A stretch of 64,000 bases of DNA, taken from positions 1 through 64,000 of the forward strand of contig CACOXS010000001.1 in NCBI GenBank assembly GCA_902631255.1, given 5' to 3'. Positions 31,378 to 41,154 of this stretch are shown here, one piece after another. The notes beneath the pieces were generated by a model. That model was not told the origin of the DNA and did not search any database. It worked only from the letters and a program-made list of their open reading frames with translations. Numbering within the stretch: the stretch's first letter is position 1; the number at the start of each line of letters is the position of its first letter. Source of the stretch: an uncultured Pelagibacteraceae bacterium (lineage in GTDB: Bacteria; Pseudomonadota; Alphaproteobacteria; Pelagibacterales; Pelagibacteraceae). A program made the translations under genes and the position numbers.

Positions 31378-32918
31378 TGTTAAGCAATCTTCTTAAAAAC
31401 TTATCTATATTAAAAAAATTTTTATTTATTAATTTTATTTTTTTTACAATTATTGGAATTTTTCTTTTTATTTACTTAAAAAATGTTCAACCAAATTTGA
31501 TAAAAAAAAAATCATCTAATCACATTGAAATGATTAATAATACAATTGATAATTTGACAAGACTAAATGTCGAATTTGTAGAAGATGATATTAGGAAATT
31601 TCTTTTTTCCACAAGATTTCTTTTTCAAAATTTAGATAGAGTGATATTTTTTGATAATCAATTAAACTTAATTGGTGATACAGATACCTTAGATCTTGAT
31701 CCTAGATCGTTTTCACAAAGATTAGATATTGTTGAATTTGAAGTATTAACTGAAAAAAAAACTAAAGAAATCACTGAGAAAAAAAATATTGATGTTGGAA
31801 ATAATAACGTTGTTTCTCTTAATGATGTACTTTTAAATTACGCATCCTCAAAAAATTTTGGAACACCTTTTACTTTTACCCAAGAAGAGTTCAATAAATT
31901 TAAGCTGACAACAATTAAAAATGTAATGCAAAAAGGTGAAAATATTGGTTATTTAGCTATTACAGAAAATGCAAATGATGTTAAAGCAGCTATAGATGAA
32001 AGAAAAACATTTGTAATTAGAACAGCTTTGGCTATTGGCTTAGTAATATTAATTTTCTCTTTTGTTTTAAATAGATATTTTCTAAAACCAATCAAAAATT
32101 TAGTAACGTATACGGAAACAATCAGAAATAAAGATCCGAAAGTTACTAATCTTGATATTTTAAAAAAAAGAAATGATGAACTAGGATTACTCTCAAAATC
32201 GCTAGATGATATGACAAATGAATTAACTAAAAGGATTTCACATGCTGAAAATTTTTCAACAGATTTAGTTCATGAAATAAGAAATCCACTAGCTTCTCTC
32301 AAGAGTGCTTCCGAAATTTTACATGATACGACTGATGTTGAACAAAGGATTAAATTAATTGATATTCTGAGTCACGATGTTCAAAGAATTGAAAGATTGA
32401 TTACAGATTATTCACAAATGTTAAAAGATGAAGTTGCATTAAGTAAAGAAAAAATTAAAAAACTTGATATCGAGCCAATTATTAAATCAGTAGTAGATGA
32501 TTTTAATAATATTTATAAATTAAAAAGGGGAATAAATATTTCTTATTCGAACGATGGAAAAAACAAATATTTGATAAATGGAATAGAAAATAGAATTGAA
32601 CAAATAGTCGCTAATCTTTTGGATAATGCAATATCTTTCAGTGGTGACAATAAAGATGTAATTGTTAAGGTTTCAAAATTGGAAAACGACAAAGTTTCAA
32701 TTAATATTTTGGATGAAGGACAAGGATTTAAAGAAAAAGATACCAATAAAATATTTAAAAGATTTTATAGTAATAGACCTGATAAATTTGGACAACATTC
32801 AGGACTTGGTTTAAATATTGTTAAAAATTTAGTCGATTTACATAATGCTACAATAAGAGCATCTAACAGATTAGACAGAAAAGGAGCAAGTATGGAAATT
32901 ATATTTCCAAATGCTTAA
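31377..32918 (+). CDS. chvG: Sensor histidine kinase ChvG
   Basis: The 513-residue inner-membrane kinase has a first transmembrane segment at about 16-36, a periplasmic sensor region, a second transmembrane segment near 222-240 and a HAMP linker. The H-box DLVHEIRNPLASLKSA carries phospho-acceptor His299. The ATPase domain has N-box EQIVANLLDNAISFS, a DEGQGF G1 region and HSGLGLNIVKNL. It pairs with ChvI, whose TGA overlaps the ATG (TGATG). In many relatives PTS genes follow chvG; here ahcY comes next after 45 bp. Confidence 0.93.
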   Translation: MLSNLLKNLSILKKFLFINFIFFTIIGIFLFIYLKNVQPNLIKKKSSNHIEMINNTIDNLTRLNVEFVEDDIRKFLFSTRFLFQNLDRVIFFDNQLNLIGDTDTLDLDPRSFSQRLDIVEFEVLTEKKTKEITEKKNIDVGNNNVVSLNDVLLNYASSKNFGTPFTFTQEEFNKFKLTTIKNVMQKGENIGYLAITENANDVKAAIDERKTFVIRTALAIGLVILIFSFVLNRYFLKPIKNLVTYTETIRNKDPKVTNLDILKKRNDELGLLSKSLDDMTNELTKRISHAENFSTDLVHEIRNPLASLKSASEILHDTTDVEQRIKLIDILSHDVQRIERLITDYSQMLKDEVALSKEKIKKLDIEPIIKSVVDDFNNIYKLKRGINISYSNDGKNKYLINGIENRIEQIVANLLDNAISFSGDNKDVIVKVSKLENDKVSINILDEGQGFKEKDTNKIFKRFYSNRPDKFGQHSGLGLNIVKNLVDLHNATIRASNRLDRKGASMEIIFPNA

Positions 32919-32963
32919 AGAGTTGTATTGATTAATTAATTCTTTATTGTTAGAAGACGCACC

Positions 32964-34250
32964 ATGGAAGATTTCAAAGTTAAAGATTTGACCCAAGCTG
33001 AATTTGGAAGAAAAGAAATTTCAATAGCAGAGAGTGAAATGCCTGGCTTAATGGCTTTAAGAGAAGAATACTCCGGAAAGACACCACTAAAAGGAGCGAA
33101 AATTATTGGATGTCTGCACATGACTATTCAAACAGCTGTTTTAATTGAAACACTTGTTGCTTTAGGTGCAGAGGTAAGATGGTCATCATGTAACATTTTT
33201 TCAACTCAAGATCATGCAGCGGCTGCAATCGCCAAAGCTGGAATTCCAGTATATGCTTGGAAGGGAGAAACTGAAGAGGAATATGTTTGGTGTATTAAAC
33301 AAACGATTGAGGGTAAAAAAGATTGGGCGCCTAACATGCTTTTAGATGATGGAGGAGATCTCACTGCAATGATGCATCAAGAGTATAAAGAATTACTTAA
33401 AAATGTAAAAGGTGTTTCAGAGGAGACAACAACAGGCATTAAAGCTCTTAATAAAATGGAAAAAGATAAAACTTTGTTAGTGCCTGCAATAAACGTAAAT
33501 GATTCTGTCACTAAATCTAAATTTGACAATCTTTATGGATGTAGAGAAAGTTTAGTTGATGGCATAAGAAGAGCTACAGATGTTATGATGTCTGGAAAAA
33601 TTGCTATAGTAGCTGGATTTGGAGATGTTGGTAAAGGAAGTGCTGCATCTTTACGACAAAGCGGTGCTAGGGTATTAGTTACTGAGGCTGATCCAATTTG
33701 CGCATTACAAGCAGCAATGGAGGGTTATGAAGTGGTTTTGATGGAAGAGGCAATTAGCAAAGCTGACATTGTCGTTACAGCAACTGGTAACAAAGATATT
33801 GTTACAGCTGATCATATGAGAGAAATGAAAGATAGAGCAATTTTGTGTAACATAGGACACTTTGATAACGAAATCCAAGTTGAAGCTTTAAAAAATTATA
33901 AATGGACTGAAGTAAAACCTCAAGTTCACGAGATAGAATTACCAAGTAAAAAAAGGATTATTTTATTAGCAGAAGGTAGATTAGTTAATTTAGGTTGTGC
34001 CACAGGTCATCCAAGTTTTGTAATGAGCGCATCGTTTACTAACCAAGTGATTGCACAGATAGAACTTTGGAATAATCATAAAAACTATGAGAACAAAGTT
34101 TATGTTTTACCAAAACATCTAGATGAGAAGGTTGCCACACTCCATCTTAAGAAAGTTGGAGCAAAATTAACCAAATTATCAAAAGAACAGGCGGACTATA
34201 TAAGCGTTGGAGTCGATGGTCCTTTTAAACCTAATGCCTACCGCTATTAA
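32964..34250 (+). CDS. ahcY: Adenosylhomocysteinase (SAH hydrolase)
   Basis: The 428-residue NAD-dependent enzyme splits S-adenosylhomocysteine into adenosine and homocysteine, relieving product inhibition of methyltransferases. Signatures are [17 protein letters not shown], the Rossmann motif [17 protein letters not shown] with [16 protein letters not shown], and the C-terminal [14 protein letters not shown] that closes the NAD site of the neighbouring subunit. It overlaps the tsaE start by about 17 bp. No SAH riboswitch was seen in the 45-bp leader. Confidence 0.98.
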   Translation: MEDFKVKDLTQAEFGRKEISIAESEMPGLMALREEYSGKTPLKGAKIIGCLHMTIQTAVLIETLVALGAEVRWSSCNIFSTQDHAAAAIAKAGIPVYAWKGETEEEYVWCIKQTIEGKKDWAPNMLLDDGGDLTAMMHQEYKELLKNVKGVSEETTTGIKALNKMEKDKTLLVPAINVNDSVTKSKFDNLYGCRESLVDGIRRATDVMMSGKIAIVAGFGDVGKGSAASLRQSGARVLVTEADPICALQAAMEGYEVVLMEEAISKADIVVTATGNKDIVTADHMREMKDRAILCNIGHFDNEIQVEALKNYKWTEVKPQVHEIELPSKKRIILLAEGRLVNLGCATGHPSFVMSASFTNQVIAQIELWNNHKNYENKVYVLPKHLDEKVATLHLKKVGAKLTKLSKEQADYISVGVDGPFKPNAYRY

Positions 34251-34683
34251 AAGTGATAGAATAGATTTATCTTCAGAAAAAGAAACAGAGGAACTTGCAT
34301 GTACATTTTTAAAAAAAATCAAGCCTGGAAGTTTTATTTTTTTATATGGTGAAATTGGAGTAGGAAAAACTACTTTTATTAGATACCTTATTAATCAATT
34401 TCAAAAACTTAATAAATTAGAGATAACGGAAGTTACGAGTCCCACTTTTAATTTGTTAAATGAGTATCAAATAAATGATTTCAAGATAAATCATTATGAT
34501 CTATTTAGATTAAAATCTGCCGAGGAAATTAAAAATTTAGATTTATTTGAGGATAATAAAAATATAATTACTTTAGTAGAATGGCCACAAATAATTAAAG
34601 AAAAACCAAAAAATTTGATAGAATTAGTTTTCAAGTATGGAAAAGATCACAAAAATAGATCTGTGCAAATTAAAGGTTTATAG
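34234..34683 (+). CDS. tsaE: tRNA threonylcarbamoyladenosine biosynthesis ATPase TsaE
   Basis: The protein (149 residues from ATG 34234) is the small P-loop ATPase of the t6A tRNA modification complex with TsaB and TsaD. The Walker A motif is [10 protein letters not shown], followed by [13 protein letters not shown], the INHYDLFRL segment and LVEWPQII, all diagnostic. Earlier in-frame starts at 34207 (TTG) and 34216 (ATG) would lengthen the overlap with ahcY to as much as 44 bp; the chosen ATG gives a normal N-terminus. amgK follows 13 bp downstream. Confidence 0.92.
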   Translation: MPTAIKSDRIDLSSEKETEELACTFLKKIKPGSFIFLYGEIGVGKTTFIRYLINQFQKLNKLEITEVTSPTFNLLNEYQINDFKINHYDLFRLKSAEEIKNLDLFEDNKNIITLVEWPQIIKEKPKNLIELVFKYGKDHKNRSVQIKGL

Positions 34684-34696
34684 CCTCTATTCCTGA

Positions 34697-35635
34697 ATGC
34701 CAAAATTAATTAAAATAAAGGGAGATGCATCTTTTAGAAGTTTTTTTAGAAAGAAAGTAAATGGTAAATCCTCTATCTTGGTTTATGCCAAAAAAGAAAA
34801 ATTTAAAAATTTACTTGTATACGATGCAGTAAATAAAATTTTAAACAAGAACAAAATATTAGCACCAAGATTGTATTCCCAAAGATATAATGAAAATTTC
34901 ATTGAAATAGAAGATTTTGGAAATGAAACTGTTTTCAAAATATTAAAAAAAAAGGATAAAAATAAACTAAGTTATTTTAATCAAATAATTAAATTGTTAA
35001 TAAAAATGCAGTCTATAAAACATAAAAAAGTAAAAAATTTTAGAAATCAAAATTATACAATTCCAAAATATGATAAAAAGATTTTAATAAATGAGGCAAA
35101 TTTATTTTGTGACTGGTATGCAAAGAATCATTTATCAAAATCAAGGAAAAAAAAATTTTGTAAAAATTTTCAAAAGATTATTAAAAAATTAACTTTGAAA
35201 CTAAAATTAAAAGATAATATTTTCGTCCACAGAGATTTTCATGTTTCAAATTTAATGTCAGTTAAAAATCAAATAGGTCTTATTGATAGTCAGGATGCGT
35301 TAATTGGCAACAAAGCTTACGATTTAGCCTCTTTAATAGATGATGTGAGAATAAAAACCTCTTACTCTTTTAAAGAGAAAATTTTTAAGTTTTATACAAA
35401 AAAACAAAAAAACTTGGATATTAAAAAATTCAAGAATGATTTTGAAATTTTATCAGTTTTAAGAAATCTAAAAATTATTGGAATATTTACCCGCCTAGCA
35501 CTCAGGGATAGAAAAAAAAATTACTTAAGATTAATTCCTTACACTTGGCAACTTATTAATATGCGTATTGATCAAAATCAAACATTCATTGATTTGAAAA
35601 ATTTATTAAGTCAAAATTTTAAAAAGATTAAATGA
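34697..35635 (+). CDS. amgK: Anomeric N-acetylmuramate/N-acetylglucosamine kinase-like phosphotransferase
   Basis: The 312-residue protein has the aminoglycoside-phosphotransferase fold: the N-terminal GDASFRSFFR resembles the SDASFRRYFR element of AmgK, and the catalytic loop is VHRDFHVSNLM, with metal-binding Asp in IGLIDSQDAL. AmgK phosphorylates MurNAc at the anomeric carbon for cell-wall recycling. Overlap by 4 bp with the downstream MurU-like gene and position after tsaE match the known alphaproteobacterial arrangement. Very Lys-rich and divergent; function is inferred mainly from the pairing. Confidence 0.82.
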   Translation: MPKLIKIKGDASFRSFFRKKVNGKSSILVYAKKEKFKNLLVYDAVNKILNKNKILAPRLYSQRYNENFIEIEDFGNETVFKILKKKDKNKLSYFNQIIKLLIKMQSIKHKKVKNFRNQNYTIPKYDKKILINEANLFCDWYAKNHLSKSRKKKFCKNFQKIIKKLTLKLKLKDNIFVHRDFHVSNLMSVKNQIGLIDSQDALIGNKAYDLASLIDDVRIKTSYSFKEKIFKFYTKKQKNLDIKKFKNDFEILSVLRNLKIIGIFTRLALRDRKKNYLRLIPYTWQLINMRIDQNQTFIDLKNLLSQNFKKIK

Positions 35636-36321
35636 GAATTAAAACAGCTTTAATATTATGTGCAGGCCTCGGAACGAGGTTAAATCCACTTACCTTAAAG
35701 ACACCCAAGCCTCTTTTGAAATTAAATGAAAAAACAATGTTAGAAGTTTGTATAAATCTAACTTTGAAACTGGGTGTTCAAAAAATTTTTATCAACACAT
35801 TTCATTTAGGTGATCAAATCTCAAAATTTATTGGAAATAAAAAGTTTCCGATAAATATTCAAATAATCAAAGAAGAAAATGAGATACTTAATACAGGTGG
35901 AGGAATATTAAATTTGATAAATTATTCAGATGATAACGATTTTATAATTTTTAACCCAGATACTTTATGGCACAAAGATTATCTTTATGAAATCACTCAA
36001 ATGCAAAATTTTTATTTTTCTAATAAACTAGATAATATTCTCCTGCTATCAAATAAAGAATTAAGTTTCGATAAAAATTTTTTAGGTGATTTCACATTAG
36101 AAAATAATTTGATAAAAAAAAATGAAAAAAACGATTTGATATATATTGGTTGTCAAATTTTGAACAAAAGTTTATTTAAAGAATATAGAGTCTCAAATTT
36201 TTCTATTACAAAAATATGGAATAATTTGCGAAAAGAAAATAAATTAAATGGTTTTCAAAGTAAAAAAAAATTCTATCATTTAACAAATTTAGATGTCTTC
36301 AAAAAACTAAAAGATCTTTAG
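35632..36321 (+). CDS. murU: N-acetylmuramate-1-phosphate uridylyltransferase-like protein
   Basis: The 229-residue nucleotidyltransferase has the sugar-nucleotide pyrophosphorylase motif ALILCAGLGTRLNPLTLKTPKPLLKLNEK at residues 5-33, followed by NTGGGILNLI and FNPDTLWH. With AmgK it would make UDP-MurNAc directly from recycled MurNAc, bypassing de novo synthesis. The start overlaps amgK by 4 bp. The 3' end overlaps convergent gpmA by 23 bp, the longest tail-to-tail overlap in the window. Confidence 0.86.
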   Translation: MRIKTALILCAGLGTRLNPLTLKTPKPLLKLNEKTMLEVCINLTLKLGVQKIFINTFHLGDQISKFIGNKKFPINIQIIKEENEILNTGGGILNLINYSDDNDFIIFNPDTLWHKDYLYEITQMQNFYFSNKLDNILLLSNKELSFDKNFLGDFTLENNLIKKNEKNDLIYIGCQILNKSLFKEYRVSNFSITKIWNNLRKENKLNGFQSKKKFYHLTNLDVFKKLKDL

Positions 36322-37012
36322 CTCTTTCCTTATCAAGATATTCACATTTCGCTATTACAAAATTTTCTCTAAATTCTATCAACATTGGGTTTCCAGTAGG
36401 TATTTCTAAATTAGAAATTTGTGTGTTATTTAAATTAAATAAATTCTTACATAGAGCCCTAATAGAGTTCCCGTGTGCAGATATTAAAACATTATTATTT
36501 TTTAAATTTTCTTTCACGTGTTTTTCAAAAAAATTTATAACTCTTTCATAAGTGTCTTTTAAAGACTCAGTGTTAGGTAACAATTCTCTCGGAATGTGTT
36601 TATAAGTATCAATATTAATTGGATGATATGGACTTTCCTTTTTTAGTGGATCTGGTCTTAGATCCCATGATCTTCTAAACTTATAAATTTTATCCTCACC
36701 AATTTTTTTACTCATCTCAATTTTATTCAAACCAGTTAGCACTCCGTAATGTCTCTCATTCAATTGCCAAGCTTTAGTAAAATTTTTTTTATCATCTAAT
36801 TCTTGTTGAATTATTTTAAGAGTATTATTTGCTCTTAATTGAAGAGAGGTATAATAAAAATCAATTTTGATGTTTTTGTTTTTTAATAGAGATCCTGCTT
36901 TTTTGGCCTCCAATATACCTTTGTCGGTCAAATCAACATCAACCCAACCAGTAAATTTTTTCTCTAAATTCCAAGTACTTTGTCCATGCCTTACTAATAT
37001 TAAAAAACTCAT
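36299..37012 (-). CDS. gpmA: 2,3-bisphosphoglycerate-dependent phosphoglycerate mutase
   Basis: The 237-residue enzyme interconverts 3- and 2-phosphoglycerate. The phospho-histidine is His9 in LVRHGQSTWN; the second catalytic His is in ISAHGNSIRAL. GWVDVDLTDKG and LNERHYGVLTGLNK are family segments. Length is normal for the dPGM type. It is a single-gene unit whose 3' end overlaps murU on the other strand; the upstream 45-bp gap is shared with the VanZ-like gene. Confidence 0.95.
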   Translation of the reverse strand: MSFLILVRHGQSTWNLEKKFTGWVDVDLTDKGILEAKKAGSLLKNKNIKIDFYYTSLQLRANNTLKIIQQELDDKKNFTKAWQLNERHYGVLTGLNKIEMSKKIGEDKIYKFRRSWDLRPDPLKKESPYHPINIDTYKHIPRELLPNTESLKDTYERVINFFEKHVKENLKNNNVLISAHGNSIRALCKNLFNLNNTQISNLEIPTGNPMLIEFRENFVIAKCEYLDKERAKDLLVF

Positions 37013-37057
37013 ATAATTATCTTTAAATTAAATTTATAAATAAAACTATTAAATTAA

Positions 37058-37456
37058 ATGATAAATTTTTTTTCAAAATTTAAAATATTTTTTTATGTAA
37101 TCAATTTATTATTAATCATCTTATATTTATTTCCTGGAAGTCTATTGGGATGTATTTTTTTTGATAATTGTAAAGTTCAACCACAAATTACACCAGATTT
37201 TCTCCAAATATCCTCTAACCACTTTTACACTTTCGGATTGGTTACTATTTTAGGATATTTTACTTTTTTAAATTCAGAAAAATTAAAACTAGTTTTATAT
37301 TATCTTTTGGTAATTTCAGTTTTATTAGAAGTGTTTCATATATTAATTCCTGAAAGGAGTTTTCAGTGGTCAGATCTGTTTGGAAATTTATTAGGGGTGG
37401 TAGTTGTAATTTTTGTCAAGAATCTTATAAATAAATATGGGATCACTAAAAAATAA
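37058..37456 (+). CDS. VanZ-like small membrane protein
   Basis: The 132-residue protein has four hydrophobic segments (about 10-30, 55-72, 76-95, 108-125). The last pair flanks EVFHILIPERSFQWSDLFGNLLGVV, which matches the E-xxQ-xxP-xRxxxxxDxxxNxxG pattern of VanZ-like proteins. Their function is mostly unknown; VanZ itself gives low-level teicoplanin resistance. The 3' end overlaps the next lipoprotein gene by 20 bp in another frame. Confidence 0.65.
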   Translation: MINFFSKFKIFFYVINLLLIILYLFPGSLLGCIFFDNCKVQPQITPDFLQISSNHFYTFGLVTILGYFTFLNSEKLKLVLYYLLVISVLLEVFHILIPERSFQWSDLFGNLLGVVVVIFVKNLINKYGITKK

Positions 37457-38036
37457 ATTTGTTATATTATTTATTTTTTTCTTAACAGGATGCTCATCAG
37501 TTCCATCTAATACTGCAAATAGTTGTTTAATATTTAGTGAGCGTTATCTCTGGTACAAGTATGCAAAAAAAACAGAGCAAAAATGGGGTACTCCTATTTA
37601 TATTCAATTAGCTATTATAAAAATGGAGTCAGATTTTGACTGGTTAGCTAAGCCAGCTAGACAAAAAATATTTAAAGTAATCCCTTATAAACGCCCATCA
37701 AGTTCATTTGGATATTCTCAGGCAGTAAAAGGGACTTGGGAACAATATAAAAAAGAGACAGGAAATAAGTTAGCAACAAGAGCTAGATTTAAAGATAGTG
37801 TCGATTTCATTGGTTGGTATACCAGTAAATCAGAAACTATTTTAAAAATTTCCAAACAAGACGCTTTTAAACAATATTTGGCCTATCATGAGGGCTGGGG
37901 AAATTTTAAGCATTATAAAAAAAATAAAAAAGTTATTGGATTAGCCAAAAAAGTTGAGAAACAATCTAATATTTATAAAAAACAATTATTAAGTTGCAGC
38001 AATTCTTTAAATAAAAATAAATATATTATTTTTTAG
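37437..38036 (+). CDS. Lipoprotein with transglycosylase (SLT)-like domain
   Basis: The 199-residue protein begins with a lipoprotein signal (about residues 1-19) and a lipobox LTGC, so it is probably anchored in the outer membrane. The mature part contains YIQLAIIKMESDFDW, matching the catalytic-Glu helix of soluble-lytic-transglycosylase-like folds, and SSFGYSQAVKGTWEQY, matching the GxxQ motif, then YLAYHEGWGNF. It likely cuts peptidoglycan glycan strands. The 3' end overlaps the RND pump gene by 11 bp on the opposite strand. Confidence 0.78.
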   Translation: MGSLKNKFVILFIFFLTGCSSVPSNTANSCLIFSERYLWYKYAKKTEQKWGTPIYIQLAIIKMESDFDWLAKPARQKIFKVIPYKRPSSSFGYSQAVKGTWEQYKKETGNKLATRARFKDSVDFIGWYTSKSETILKISKQDAFKQYLAYHEGWGNFKHYKKNKKVIGLAKKVEKQSNIYKKQLLSCSNSLNKNKYIIF

Positions 38037-41000
38037 AAAGTTCTTTTTTTAACTCAAGGTCTATTACATCAATTCTTTTAGTGTTTTTTGCTAAAGCTAA
38101 ATACATTGATGGAGTAACGTATAATGTGAAAAAAGTTGAAATTATCATACCACCCAAGATGGTTGCTCCTACAGCTAATCTTGATCCTTCACCTGCACCT
38201 GGGCCAATATTTCCTATAACCAGAGGTATCATTGCGATCATTGTACTTAATGATGTCATAATAATAGGCCTAAATCTTACTGCACAAGCCTCTTTCACGG
38301 CTAATTCAATACTTTTTCCTGTAGTCCTTATTCGATTGGCATAATCAACAATTAAAATACTATTTTTAGTCGATATACCGATAAGTATTATCAAAGCGAT
38401 CTGAGAAAAAATATTAACTGAACTATTTAAAAATAAAATAAATATTAACCCACCAAAAATTGCCAAAGGAACTGTTAAAACTATAATAAATGGATGAATG
38501 AATGAATTAAACGTTGCTGCCATCACCAAGTAAGCTGTGAGCAATGCGAGAGCAAAAATTATAAATAATTCATTACTAGTCTCTTTAATTTCCTCGGATT
38601 TACCTTTCCAGGTAATTTGATTTTTTGGAGCCAAATCTGCCATTATACTCTCAAAGAATTTTATCGCCTCGGTTAAAGTGTATCCTTCATTAATATTTGC
38701 AGATATCGTGACTGCTCGTTGTCTATTGTATCTTGCAAGTTCTTTCGCTGAACCCTCCTCTTTAAAACTAACTAAATTTGATAAAGAAATTAGTTTTCCA
38801 TTTGTTTCAGAACGAACAAAAATTTTTGAAACTCCTTCTTTATTCCTTCTATCAGATAAATATTGCTGAACTAAAATTGGGTATTCTTTACCTAATTTAT
38901 TGAAAGTTGTAATTTTTTTTCCTCCATAAAGAGTTTCAAGTGTTTCTCCTATTGCTTTTGTTGATACACCTAAGTCTTTAGCTTTATTTTTATTAATAAC
39001 TAATTTTACTTCAGGCTTGTTTCGATTGTAATCAGACTCAATTCTTGAGAGACTTTTATTAGACCTCAATTTTCTAATTACTCTTTTTTGAATTTCTTCA
39101 AGTTCCTCATAGGTACTACCATAAATAACCATTTGTACTGGCTTATTATAGTTAGACACCCTGATTGATTGTGGAGATATTGGAAATGCAAGAGCTTGAG
39201 GTAATGTAACAATTTTTCCTATAGCCTCTCTTAAAACAACCTGTTGTCCCTTTTTCCTATTTTTCCAATCATCCAAAAGTGCAATTATGATAAAACTATT
39301 ATATGAGTTTGCTGAACTACCAAAACCAGGTACTCTCATAATGAACCTAGAGTACGGACTATTTTCAGCTTGTAAAAGTGGGATTAATCTAGCTTCAACT
39401 TTTTGTGCCTGTTCTTGTGTGTACTCAAAAGAACTTCCTTCATCTGTTGCGCCAATAATTAAATAAGCACCACGATCTTCCATTGGCAATAATTCTTTTT
39501 TAGAAAAACTAAACAATAATACAGAACAAATAACTATAAATATAATAAAAGAACCCACTAATTTTGTTTTGTGAGCAATTACATCTAGAGTTTCTCTATA
39601 GAATTTTGAAAATCCTAAAAATATTTTTTCAAATTTTTGAATGAAAATCCTCTTTGAAGTCTTTTTATTTAAAAATTTACTTGCGAGCATGGGCGACAAG
39701 GTAAGAGCAACAAATGATGAGACGACTATTGAAAATGATAATGCAATTGCTGTTTCTCTAAATAATGTTCCTGAAATTCCCTCGATGAATATTAGTGGTA
39801 AAAATACAGCTACTAGAATTAATGTTGTTGCTATTATTGCAAATGAAATTTGTTTAGATCCTTTATAAGCAGCAACTAGTGGAGTTTCTCCATTTTCAAT
39901 TCTTCGATATATCGCATCAGTCATAATCACTGAGTCGTCAGTAATTATTCCAATCGCTAAAATAAAACTTAAAAGAACAAATATATTTATGGACAATCCA
40001 AATATATAAAGACCTAAAAAAGATGCTATTAAGCTTACTGGAAGAGCGATTGCTGGAACGACTACAGCTTTAAGATTCCCGAGAAATAAATAAATTATTA
40101 GTACTACTAATACAAAAGCAATCAAAAGGGTTTTATATACCTCTTCAATAGCAGCTTCCACGTAGTTTGCTCTATTAAATGAAACTCTTAAATCTAATTC
40201 ACTTGGTAAAGATTTTTTAACTTCTACTATCTTTTTTTTGATTTCATTCGAAAGTTCGACTGTTGAGGCCCCGCTTCTTGCATAAATACCAATACCTACT
40301 GTCCTTAAATTAACCTGATCTTTTGTTTGGGCTTTAAAAAGTGTTTTTTCTGAAACAGGTCCAAATTCAATATCAGCAACATCAGATAACAAAATGACTT
40401 TATTATTTGTTTTTTTTATTGGTAACTGTTTAATTGAATTTATATCGTTGTATGATTTATCTAAATTTAATGTTAGATCAATGTTATCTGCCTCAAGAGT
40501 ACCAGCTGGAAGACTTATATTTTCTCCACGCATTGCAAGTTCGACTTCCTTAATAGTTAAATCATTTGCAGCAAGTTTAATTGGATCTATCCAAACTCTG
40601 ATACTTAATTCTCTTAGACCACCAACAAGAATCCTTCCAACATTTTTAATACTGGAAAACTGATCAATTAAATATCTCTCTGCATAGTCTCCTAATTCAA
40701 GATCACTCCAAGTTGCAGATGATAACGACAACCACATAGTCGTGGTAAAACCAGCTGCCCTTTTTAATATTTGAGGAGGATCAGACTCAGTTGGTAAATT
40801 ATCTACAACTCTCGCAACTCTTTCTCTTATATCGTTTGCAGCATTGTCTAAATCAATGCTAGTATCAAACTCTACGTTAATTGTGCTTTTTCCATTCTCA
40901 GATTTTGAGTCTATATTTTTTATACCTTCAGCACCTCCAATAACATCCTCAACGACTTGAGTAACTTCTTGATCCACAATTGATGCTGATGCAGATTTGT

Positions 41001-41154
41001 AATCTACTTGGACTTGGACTACAGGTGGCTGTATTCCATTGGGCAATTCTCTAACCGGTAATTTCCAAAAGACAAATAAACCAAAAATAATTAAGATTAA
41101 AGACATTACCCAAGAAACAGCCGGTCTTTTTATGCTTAGTTCAGTAATAAACAT
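38026..41154 (-). CDS. RND family efflux transporter, inner-membrane pump
   Basis: The 1042-residue protein has the RND layout: a transmembrane helix at residues 12-30, a large periplasmic loop, helices 2-6, a second periplasmic loop and helices 8-12. It belongs to the HAE1/AcrB-like group. Signatures include RPAVSWVMSLILIIFG, SENGKSTINVEFDTSIDLDNAANDIRERV, the proton-relay segment FVLLSFILAIGIITDDSVIMTDAIYR, and the C-terminal repeat STKNSILIVDYAN. The charged pair DD in helix 4 is kept. The substrate cannot be predicted. The fusion protein gene is immediately upstream; no TolC gene is nearby. Confidence 0.93.
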   Translation of the reverse strand: MFITELSIKRPAVSWVMSLILIIFGLFVFWKLPVRELPNGIQPPVVQVQVDYKSASASIVDQEVTQVVEDVIGGAEGIKNIDSKSENGKSTINVEFDTSIDLDNAANDIRERVARVVDNLPTESDPPQILKRAAGFTTTMWLSLSSATWSDLELGDYAERYLIDQFSSIKNVGRILVGGLRELSIRVWIDPIKLAANDLTIKEVELAMRGENISLPAGTLEADNIDLTLNLDKSYNDINSIKQLPIKKTNNKVILLSDVADIEFGPVSEKTLFKAQTKDQVNLRTVGIGIYARSGASTVELSNEIKKKIVEVKKSLPSELDLRVSFNRANYVEAAIEEVYKTLLIAFVLVVLIIYLFLGNLKAVVVPAIALPVSLIASFLGLYIFGLSINIFVLLSFILAIGIITDDSVIMTDAIYRRIENGETPLVAAYKGSKQISFAIIATTLILVAVFLPLIFIEGISGTLFRETAIALSFSIVVSSFVALTLSPMLASKFLNKKTSKRIFIQKFEKIFLGFSKFYRETLDVIAHKTKLVGSFIIFIVICSVLLFSFSKKELLPMEDRGAYLIIGATDEGSSFEYTQEQAQKVEARLIPLLQAENSPYSRFIMRVPGFGSSANSYNSFIIIALLDDWKNRKKGQQVVLREAIGKIVTLPQALAFPISPQSIRVSNYNKPVQMVIYGSTYEELEEIQKRVIRKLRSNKSLSRIESDYNRNKPEVKLVINKNKAKDLGVSTKAIGETLETLYGGKKITTFNKLGKEYPILVQQYLSDRRNKEGVSKIFVRSETNGKLISLSNLVSFKEEGSAKELARYNRQRAVTISANINEGYTLTEAIKFFESIMADLAPKNQITWKGKSEEIKETSNELFIIFALALLTAYLVMAATFNSFIHPFIIVLTVPLAIFGGLIFILFLNSSVNIFSQIALIILIGISTKNSILIVDYANRIRTTGKSIELAVKEACAVRFRPIIMTSLSTMIAMIPLVIGNIGPGAGEGSRLAVGATILGGMIISTFFTLYVTPSMYLALAKNTKRIDVIDLELKKELSKK

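Noticed and set aside
32919-32963. SAH or SAM riboswitch before ahcY
   Set aside because: The 45-bp gap is too short and has no recognisable aptamer motif.
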